Position numbers and translations under genes: made by a program
Notes under the pieces: generated by a model
What the model was told of the DNA's origin: nothing
Database searches by the model: none
Seen by the model: the letters and a program-made list of their open reading frames with translations, nothing else
Shown here: piece by piece, positions 1 through 5,306 of the stretch
How the letters are laid out: every line of letters begins with the position of its first letter
Numbering within the stretch: the stretch's first letter is position 1
DNA from: an uncultured Bacteroidales bacterium
GTDB taxonomy: Bacteria > Bacteroidota > Bacteroidia > Bacteroidales > UBA932
Direction: 5' to 3'
Assembly: GCA_937906795.1 (NCBI GenBank)
Contig: CALCUQ010000278.1
Location: 1 to 5,865, forward strand
DNA: 5,865 nucleotides

Positions 1-290
1 TGTACTGTTCTCAGTTGGGTATGGGTGTATACAAACTCTTTACTGAGGGTGTAACAGGATGTATGGTATATCTTGATATCAACAATACAATTAAACCATT
101 GTACCTAAAAGATATTCAAGATCCTACAACTGGAAAGATTCCGCCAAGAGCAGTTAATATGGATTCTGATAAAGTTCGCCAGATCTTTGATAATCTATGT
201 CACTACATTACTCCTGCAGACTATGAGGCTGCTAAGAAATATGTGGCAAATCCAGAGGATTACGATTTCAAGAAAATTCTTAACTGGTAA
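1..290 (+). CDS. Phosphofructokinase family protein, C-terminal end (partial, 5' end outside window)
   Basis: This is the last 95 or so residues of a protein whose start lies left of the window. The frame is open from base 3 (YCSQLGMGVYKLF...) to TAA at 288-290, so a TTG at 15 and an ATG at 21 are internal codons. The fragment has the C-terminal pattern I associate with 6-phosphofructokinases of the ATP- or pyrophosphate-dependent (PFP-like) clades: a helix, then EGVTGCMVYL, then PLYLKD, TGKIPPR, and a closing YITPADYEAAKKY...YDFKKILNW. Such enzymes phosphorylate fructose 6-phosphate in the cytoplasm, the committing step of glycolysis. The phosphoryl-donor site is not in the window, so ATP and PPi dependence cannot be told apart. 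Its stop lies 12 bases before the amylase start, with no terminator between, which suggests co-transcription. The family call rests on recalled pattern, not on catalytic residues. Confidence 0.68.
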   Translation, partial: YCSQLGMGVYKLFTEGVTGCMVYLDINNTIKPLYLKDIQDPTTGKIPPRAVNMDSDKVRQIFDNLCHYITPADYEAAKKYVANPEDYDFKKILNW

Positions 291-302
291 TTTTTATGCC
301 TG

Positions 303-1898
303 ATGGCAAATAAATTTATCATTTACCAACTTTTATTGAGAGTCTTTGGAAACAGCAATGAGAATTGTGTTTCCAATGGCTCTTTAATTTTAAATGGTAG
401 TGGTAAGTTCAGTGATATAAATGACAGTGTTTTTGATCATTTGAAGTCATTGAATGTTTCTCATATATGGTATACCGGTGTTATTGAACACGCTACCAAA
501 TCTGATTTTACTATGTTTGGTATTCCTTTGGATAATCCTAATATAGTAAAAGGAGAGGCTGGTTCGCCTTATGCAATAAAAGATTATTACGATGTTAATC
601 CTTACCTTGCAGATAATCCATCAAAAAGAATGGATGAATTTGACAGCCTGGTAGAGCGTACACATACAGCTGGATTTAAAGTATTGATTGATTTTGTTCC
701 AAATCACCTTGCAAGAGTCTATAAATCGGATTCAGCGCCACAAGGGGTAATTGATTTTGGAACAGAAGACATTATATCTTCTTTTAGCTCACAGAACAAT
801 TTCTATTATATCAACAATAGTTCTTTAATTAGAGGAGATTATAAGGAAACACCAGCTAAAGCATCAGGTAATGATTGTTTCACTCCCGCTCCATCTGTAA
901 ACGACTGGTATGAAACAGTCAAATTAAATTATGGCGTTGATTATATGAATGGAAATACAAAACATTTTTCCCCAGTTCCAAAAACATGGAAAATGATGTA
1001 TGACATTCTAAAATACTGGTGCAGTAAAGGGATTGATGGGTTCAGATGTGATATGGCTGAGATGGTGCCAGTAGAATTTTGGGAGTGGTGCCTTTCTAAA
1101 ATCAAACTGGAGTTCCCTAAAGTAATCTTTATTGCAGAGGTTTATAAACCTGTGCAATATTATTCATACCTTAAAACAGGAAAATTTGATTACCTGTATG
1201 ATAAAGTAGGGTTATATGACACTTTAAAATCAATATCACAAGGAAAAAATTCTGCAAGTGCTGTAACAGGTTGCTGGCAAAGTCTTGGAGATTTGCAATA
1301 TAGTATGCTAAATTTTCTGGAAAATCATGATGAACAAAGAGTTGCCTCAGATTTTAATTTGTCTGACCCGTTTAAATCCATACCAGAACTGGTAGTCTCC
1401 TTAATGTTCAACAGATCACCGTTTATGCTTTATTTTGGTCAGGAAGTTGGGGAGAGGGGAATGTTGGCAGAGGGCTTTAGCGGCACCGACGGCAGAACAT
1501 CAATTTTTGATTATTGCAGTGCTCCTTCTGTAGTGAGACTCAATAAAGGAGAGTCAACTGAATCAGAAATTCTCTTGTTGGATATATACAGACAGTTGCT
1601 CTCATTTGCAAACAATACTAAAGCAATAAAAGAGGGTGACACTTTTGATTTGCAATATGCAAACTACAATAACCCATACTATGATTGCAACAAATGTTTT
1701 GTTTTTGCCAGAAAGGCTGCAGATTCATCACAAACTTATATTATTGCTGTAGATTTCTCGCAATCATATGGCAGTGTAAAAATCAATATACCAGACCATT
1801 TCTTTAGAACATGGCATATTCCATACGGAAAATATAATCCGTATGAACAGATTACCCTTGAATTCAATAAGTGGGGAGTAAGTATTTTTCAATTGTAA
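303..1898 (+). CDS. GH13 alpha-amylase family glycoside hydrolase, probably cytoplasmic
   Basis: This 531-residue protein hydrolyses or rearranges alpha-1,4-glucan bonds. All four classical GH13 regions are visible: I, DFVPNH at 130-135; II, GFRCDMAEM at 246-254; III, IFIAEVY at 275-281; IV, ENHD at 340-343. The inferred catalytic residues are D250 (nucleophile), E279 (acid/base) and D343 (transition-state stabiliser), with R248 and H342 also present. GSPYAIKDYYDVNP (87-100) and FMLYFGQEVGE (374-384) are further typical stretches. About 110 C-terminal residues follow the barrel and probably form the usual beta-sandwich. The N-terminus (MANKFIIYQLLLRVFG) begins directly with the first barrel strand and has no signal peptide or lipobox, so the enzyme should act inside the cell on maltodextrin or stored glycogen. 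The ATG at 303 is chosen because the barrel begins right after it; no Shine-Dalgarno is seen. Exact specificity (amylase, maltogenic, glucosidase) cannot be read from the motifs. Confidence 0.93.
   Translation: MANKFIIYQLLLRVFGNSNENCVSNGSLILNGSGKFSDINDSVFDHLKSLNVSHIWYTGVIEHATKSDFTMFGIPLDNPNIVKGEAGSPYAIKDYYDVNPYLADNPSKRMDEFDSLVERTHTAGFKVLIDFVPNHLARVYKSDSAPQGVIDFGTEDIISSFSSQNNFYYINNSSLIRGDYKETPAKASGNDCFTPAPSVNDWYETVKLNYGVDYMNGNTKHFSPVPKTWKMMYDILKYWCSKGIDGFRCDMAEMVPVEFWEWCLSKIKLEFPKVIFIAEVYKPVQYYSYLKTGKFDYLYDKVGLYDTLKSISQGKNSASAVTGCWQSLGDLQYSMLNFLENHDEQRVASDFNLSDPFKSIPELVVSLMFNRSPFMLYFGQEVGERGMLAEGFSGTDGRTSIFDYCSAPSVVRLNKGESTESEILLLDIYRQLLSFANNTKAIKEGDTFDLQYANYNNPYYDCNKCFVFARKAADSSQTYIIAVDFSQSYGSVKINIPDHFFRTWHIPYGKYNPYEQITLEFNKWGVSIFQL
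1822..1845 (+). other. Small perfect hairpin inside the amylase gene
   Basis: CATACGGA (1822-1829) and TCCGTATG (1838-1845) are perfect reverse complements separated by the 8-base loop AAATATAA. It lies inside coding sequence about 50 bases before the amylase stop, in the segment encoding IPYGKYNPYE. No T-tract follows, so it is not a terminator. It could be a weak mRNA structure between the amylase and MATE cistrons, or chance caused by the repeated Tyr and Pro/Gly codons. Confidence 0.3.
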
Positions 1899-1903
1899 TT
1901 TAT

Positions 1904-3259
1904 ATGGCAGTAGGAATCCCAACAGAATTAGGTACAGAAAAAGTTTCAAAACTTCTCAGACAATATGCTGTTCCTGCTATTATTGCTATGACAGCTTCGT
2001 CTATCTATAATATGGTTGACAGTATTTTTATTGGTCAAGGTGTAGGTGCACTGGCAATTTCCGGCCTTGCCCTTACTTTCCCATTAATGAATCTTGGCGC
2101 CGCTTTTGGTTCACTTGTAGGAGTTGGTGCATCAACCACAATATCAGTATTGCTGGGCCAGAAAAACTACGATATAGCACAGAAAGTATTAGGAAACGTA
2201 GTTGTGCTAAACCTTCTTATAGGTATCGCATATATGTTTACCGTGCTTTTCTTTTTAGACGATATCCTCTATTTTTTTGGAGCAAGTGAAAACACTATAG
2301 GTTATGCCAGAGATTATATGCAGATTATACTGTATGGCAATTGTATAACGCATATGTATTTTGGACTTAATGCAGTATTGAGGGCAAGTGGATTCCCCAA
2401 ATTCTCAATGAATGCAACAATTTTAACTGTTGTTCTCAACACTGTTCTGGATCCTCTGTTTATTTATGTTTTTGACTGGGGAATCAGAGGTGCTGCAATT
2501 GCTACTATATTATCTCAATTGGTCTCTTTATGTTGGCAATTATATAAATTTTCAGATAAAAATAATGTAATACATTTTAAATCTGGCATTTATAAGCTTA
2601 ATAAGAGAATTGTCAAAGATATTGTTTCAATTGGAATGGCCCCATTTTTAATGAATGCGGCAAGTTGCCTTATTGTTATATTAATAAATAAAGGTCTTAA
2701 AGATTATGGTGGAGATCTCTCTATTGGAGCATACGGAATTGTAAACAGAATTGTATTTATTTTTATAATGATTGTAATGGGTCTCAACCAGGGAATGCAA
2801 CCAATAGCAGGTTATAATTTTGGGGCTAAAAATTACCACAGGCTAATCTCTGTCCTTAAACTTACACTGGTTTGTGCTACTTGCATTACAACAACTGGCT
2901 TTATTATAGGAGAATTTTTCCCAAGATTAATTGTAAAAATATTCACAACAGATCAGGAGCTTATAGATAAAGCTGTTAAAGGTATGAGACTGATTTGCAT
3001 TTTCTTACCTTTGGTTGGAATGCAGATGGTAACATCAAATTATTTTCAAAGTATTGGAAAAGCAAGTAAGGCAATATTCCTTTCACTTACAAGACAACTT
3101 ATTTTCTTGTTGCCATTCTTGCTTATTCTCCCTAAATTTTTTGGAATAAATGGTGTATGGTTAAGTATGCCTTTTTCAGACTTTGCAGCATGCATAATTG
3201 CAGGAGTTTTATTGTATAACGAAATGAACAAATACAGGAGGTTTATAAATGAAGAATAA
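1904..3259 (+). CDS. MATE family efflux transporter (MepA-like)
   Basis: This 451-residue integral inner-membrane protein has the size and about twelve hydrophobic segments of a MATE antiporter, which exports cationic drugs, metabolites or other compounds in exchange for Na+ or H+. Recognisable family stretches are YNMVDSIFIGQGVG (35-48), GSLVGVGASTTISVLLGQ (69-86), RASGFPKFSMN (160-170), LNTVLDPLFIY (178-188), GLNQGMQPIAGYNFGA (293-308, the matching motif in the second half) and NYFQSIGKASKA (379-390). The two similar halves reflect the internal duplication of the family, and the motifs resemble the MepA-like branch most. The ATG at 1904 is preferred, five bases after the amylase stop. An in-frame GTG at 1871 would add 11 residues overlapping the amylase end and has no ribosome site. 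The 3' end overlaps the next gene by 11 bases. The substrate is unknown; the neighbours do not identify it. Confidence 0.92.
   Translation: MAVGIPTELGTEKVSKLLRQYAVPAIIAMTASSIYNMVDSIFIGQGVGALAISGLALTFPLMNLGAAFGSLVGVGASTTISVLLGQKNYDIAQKVLGNVVVLNLLIGIAYMFTVLFFLDDILYFFGASENTIGYARDYMQIILYGNCITHMYFGLNAVLRASGFPKFSMNATILTVVLNTVLDPLFIYVFDWGIRGAAIATILSQLVSLCWQLYKFSDKNNVIHFKSGIYKLNKRIVKDIVSIGMAPFLMNAASCLIVILINKGLKDYGGDLSIGAYGIVNRIVFIFIMIVMGLNQGMQPIAGYNFGAKNYHRLISVLKLTLVCATCITTTGFIIGEFFPRLIVKIFTTDQELIDKAVKGMRLICIFLPLVGMQMVTSNYFQSIGKASKAIFLSLTRQLIFLLPFLLILPKFFGINGVWLSMPFSDFAACIIAGVLLYNEMNKYRRFINEE
3236..3242 (+). promoter_or_regulatory. Strong Shine-Dalgarno site for the cytidylate kinase-like gene
   Basis: AGGAGGT lies six bases before the ATG at 3249, a near-ideal match to the 16S rRNA anti-Shine-Dalgarno. 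It lies inside the MATE coding region, where it encodes part of YRRF with two rare-looking AGG arginine codons. It supports the ATG at 3249 as the real start and allows independent or re-initiated translation in the 11-base overlap. Other starts in this window lack such a site, as is usual in Bacteroidetes, so it may partly be a coding coincidence. Confidence 0.6.
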
Positions 3260-3893
3260 TTTTTACATAACCATAGGTAGAGAGAAGGGGGCAGGTGGTA
3301 CAGAAATTGCCAAAATGCTCTCTGCAAAATTCAATATTCCTCTGTACGACAAGCAATTGTTGGATATAGCTGCACAGGAGAGCGGTCTTTGTAAAGAGTT
3401 ATTTGAACAAATTGATGAAAGAAAAGGGACAAAATTCTTTTCCAATATGCAATTTGGTAATGTGATATCAAATATTACCCAGTGCTTTACATCCTCTCCA
3501 ATAGAAAGAACGGAATTATTTAGAATTCAAAGCCAAGCAATTGAAACAATCGCTGCTAAAGGGTCTGCTATTTTTATTGGCAGATGTGCAGATTATGTGT
3601 TGAGAGATACTCCAAATTGCCTTAATGTTTTTGTTACAGCAACAAAAGAAGACAGGTTAAAAAGACTCTACAGCGCAGAAAAGATTAAGGATTTTGATGT
3701 TATGTCAAAAGAAGAACTTAATCACTGGCTGGAGCAAAGTGACAGCAGGCGTTCAAGTTACTATAATTACTTTACCTATAAACAATGGGGGGCATCATCT
3801 TCTTATCATTTGTGCCTGGACTCAAGCTTTATAGGAATTGACAAATGTGTAGAGATTATTGCTGATATAATAAAAGAAAATGGTTGGGTTTAA
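3249..3893 (+). CDS. Cytidylate kinase-like family protein
   Basis: This 214-residue soluble protein matches the cytidylate kinase-like family (Pfam PF13189 type), P-loop proteins related to CMP kinase but usually of unproven substrate. Visible features are the N-terminal strand ITIGREKGAGGTEIAK (7-22), which carries the glycine-rich phosphate-binding loop, then IPLYDKQLLDIAA (30-42), a central helix and strand with GSAIFIGRCADYVLRD (105-120), VFVTATKEDRLKRL (127-140) that should lie near the lid, and DSRRSSYYNYFTYKQWG (165-181) before a final strand and helix. The length fits the family. The start is set by an AGGAGGT six bases upstream and overlaps the MATE gene. Its last codons form the left arm of a palindrome that overlaps the convergent LOG gene by four bases. 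It probably phosphorylates a nucleotide or similar small molecule; canonical CMP kinase (Cmk) usually differs in sequence, so the symbol cmk is not used. Confidence 0.87.
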   Translation: MKNNFYITIGREKGAGGTEIAKMLSAKFNIPLYDKQLLDIAAQESGLCKELFEQIDERKGTKFFSNMQFGNVISNITQCFTSSPIERTELFRIQSQAIETIAAKGSAIFIGRCADYVLRDTPNCLNVFVTATKEDRLKRLYSAEKIKDFDVMSKEELNHWLEQSDSRRSSYYNYFTYKQWGASSSYHLCLDSSFIGIDKCVEIIADIIKENGWV

Positions 3894-3913
3894 ACCTGAC
3901 CATTTTCTTTTAT
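3870..3913. terminator. Bidirectional intrinsic terminator embedded in two convergent stop codons
   Basis: Bases 3870-3891 and 3892-3913 are reverse complements at 20 of 22 positions, with centre TTTAAA. Each arm has an A-rich outer half (AAAAGAAAATGG) and, read outward, ends in TTTTCTTTT, so both directions have a hairpin followed by a U-rich stretch, the shape of an intrinsic terminator. The two mismatches (3885/3898 and 3886/3897) become G-U wobbles in the + transcript but A-C mismatches in the - transcript. The whole structure is coding sequence: it includes both stop codons and the final codons of the cytidylate kinase-like and LOG genes. No other terminator is seen between the two operons. 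The function is inferred from symmetry and position. Confidence 0.78.
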
Positions 3914-4438
3914 AGATTCCATTATCTGATTTATGTTATCACAATAATTGAAAAATTCTCTGTGGTTGAATTTTATAAAACCTGATGTATACATTACATC
4001 AAATTGAGCCATTAAATTATTGTAGTAGCCGTTTAAATTGAGAATGTAAATTCTTTTATTGAGATATCCCAGTTGTTTGTGTACTGCGTATTGAAAAAGT
4101 TCATCCATTGTGCCAAAACTCCCTGGTAGAACAATTGCTGCATCAGAGAGCTCCTGCAATAGCTTTTTCCTTTCGCTCATGTCTTTTACACTTATAAAGT
4201 CAATACCTTTCTTTGCAATCTCACCACCTCTGAAATTATCTGGCATTATACCAACAACTTTTCCATTGGATTCAATGGCACCTTGAGCCAAAGCATTCAT
4301 TGTCCCTATATTTGAGCCACCATAAACAACCTTTATATTGTTTTTTGCCAATAAAGAACCCAATTGGTAGGCTGTATCAATAAAAATAGGGGAGTTGCCA
4401 TCTGATGAACCCAAATATACAGTTACCGCAGAAATCAT
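3890..4438 (-). CDS. LOG family protein (putative nucleoside monophosphate phosphoribohydrolase)
   Basis: This 182-residue protein has the Rossmann-like fold of the LOG family, enzymes that cut the N-glycosidic bond of nucleoside 5'-monophosphates (cytokinin riboside monophosphate or AMP) to free the base; older annotations call them lysine decarboxylases. Visible are VYLGSSDGNSP (7-17), VVYGGSNIGTMNALAQGA (37-54), VVGIMP (61-66), the SERKKLL segment (88-94) with the expected catalytic R90, and PGSFGTMDELFQ (105-116) with E113. The signature is normally PGGxGTxxE; here the second glycine is Ser107 (codon AGT), while the arginine and glutamate are kept. Size is normal for the family. It is third in the - strand operon, its ATG one base after the HAD stop, so translation is probably coupled. 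Its 3' end overlaps the convergent gene by four bases in a palindrome. The actual substrate is unknown. Confidence 0.9.
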   Translation of the reverse strand: MISAVTVYLGSSDGNSPIFIDTAYQLGSLLAKNNIKVVYGGSNIGTMNALAQGAIESNGKVVGIMPDNFRGGEIAKKGIDFISVKDMSERKKLLQELSDAAIVLPGSFGTMDELFQYAVHKQLGYLNKRIYILNLNGYYNNLMAQFDVMYTSGFIKFNHREFFNYCDNINQIMESIKENGQV

Positions 4439-4439
4439 A

Positions 4440-5306
4440 TTACTTGGCTTTTATATCTTTAGAAAATTCCTCTTTGAGTTTACGTAAATTGTCGTCGGCT
4501 TTGAGCTTGTTTATAATAGCTTTTACAAGTATGTCCAAATTACTGGAATCCGAATAATCAGCTGGACATACAAAGTTTACTCTGTCTTGTTTTATAAGTT
4601 TTCTTGCACTCTCTTTCTTTTTTTCATTACCTGGCTCGTAAACAGCAATTGAAGTTCCACCCAGTTGTTTAATGAGTTTCATACAAGGCACATCTGTTTC
4701 ACCATCACCAAAATAGACCATATTTGTAAAAGCAACCCGTTTTTTATCTTCTGGAACAGATGAATTTGTAATTATAGAGTCTTTTACACTAAAAATGCCT
4801 TTGTTTATTTTAAACAGAAATTGAGTTTTATTTGTATAGTTTACAGCCGCTGCAGGCCACATTGCATCGCCGTTACTATCATAATAGAAAGAACTTGCAA
4901 AGATTGCTTTGAATTCTTTAGCAATTTTTGTACCCTCTATAATTTCTTTATTCCCCGACGAATTTATGTAATGCTCAATTTTTACACCATGAGCCCTGCC
5001 ATATTCATTGATGCGTTTGAACCAGCCAATTACACCATTGAAGAGTTCCACCGATTCTCCAAACTTCTGAAAAATCTCTTTTCTGATAGGAATACCGGTT
5101 TCTTTAGCTTCCTGAAGCATTAAAAGCATATAAACAAGGATATTATCAGAATCCTGACTATCTGCCATTTGTTGAGCTTTACCCCAAAACTGGCTGTCAT
5201 TCTTGCCAATAGCCTCAATAAATGAGTATTCCTGCATATTTCTAGGAGATAGTGTTCCGTCGAAATCGTATATAAGGGCAATTATAGGTTTATTCTCTTT
5301 CATCAT
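4440..5306 (-). CDS. HAD superfamily phosphatase
   Basis: This 288-residue soluble protein carries the four HAD motifs: I, YDFDGTLS at 13-20 with nucleophile D14 and acid/base D16; II, YINSSG at 113-118 with a serine at 116; III, probably K160 in NYTNKTQ; IV, YFGDGETD at 198-205 with Mg2+ ligands D201 and D205. The long helical stretch between motifs I and II (about 22-110) is the position of a C1 cap, as in phosphoserine phosphatase-like enzymes. It should remove phosphate from a small metabolite in the cytoplasm; the substrate cannot be read. The SSFYYD...WPAAAVNYTNKTQFLF block (138-165) looks like a conserved hallmark of a poorly characterised HAD family seen in several phyla. The start is ATG at 5306, overlapping the upstream stop as ATGA; a second ATG follows at once. 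An AGAGAG four bases upstream is a weak ribosome site. The charged C-terminus (LRKLKEEFSKDIKAK) is probably helical. Confidence 0.88.
   Translation of the reverse strand: MMKENKPIIALIYDFDGTLSPRNMQEYSFIEAIGKNDSQFWGKAQQMADSQDSDNILVYMLLMLQEAKETGIPIRKEIFQKFGESVELFNGVIGWFKRINEYGRAHGVKIEHYINSSGNKEIIEGTKIAKEFKAIFASSFYYDSNGDAMWPAAAVNYTNKTQFLFKINKGIFSVKDSIITNSSVPEDKKRVAFTNMVYFGDGETDVPCMKLIKQLGGTSIAVYEPGNEKKKESARKLIKQDRVNFVCPADYSDSSNLDILVKAIINKLKADDNLRKLKEEFSKDIKAK

Noticed and set aside
15..290. A complete 91-residue small gene beginning with TTG at 15
   Set aside because: The frame is open to the window edge and the sequence upstream continues the phosphofructokinase-like pattern, so it is the tail of a longer gene.
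512..519. TATGTTTG, matching the Bacteroidetes -7 promoter pattern TAnnTTTG
   Set aside because: It lies deep inside the amylase gene with no downstream start in a sensible position; chance in AT-rich DNA.
1764..1949. Open frame on the - strand across the amylase/MATE junction (61 codons)
   Set aside because: It is antisense to two well-supported genes, has no ribosome site or family resemblance, and its hydrophobic look comes from the A/T-rich complement.
3046..3327. Open frame on the - strand opposite the MATE end and kinase-like start (93 codons)
   Set aside because: Shadow of two solid genes; the product has no recognisable motif.
3263..3445. Open frame on the - strand opposite the cytidylate kinase-like N-terminus (60 codons)
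   Set aside because: Antisense to the conserved P-loop region; no independent support.
3890..4438. Lysine decarboxylase, the older name for LOG family proteins
   Set aside because: The motifs are those of phosphoribohydrolases; there is no PLP-binding lysine context as in true lysine decarboxylases.
4821..5123. Open frame on the + strand of 100 codons inside the HAD gene
   Set aside because: Antisense to motif-bearing HAD sequence; the Cys/Phe/Ile-rich product looks like random complement coding.
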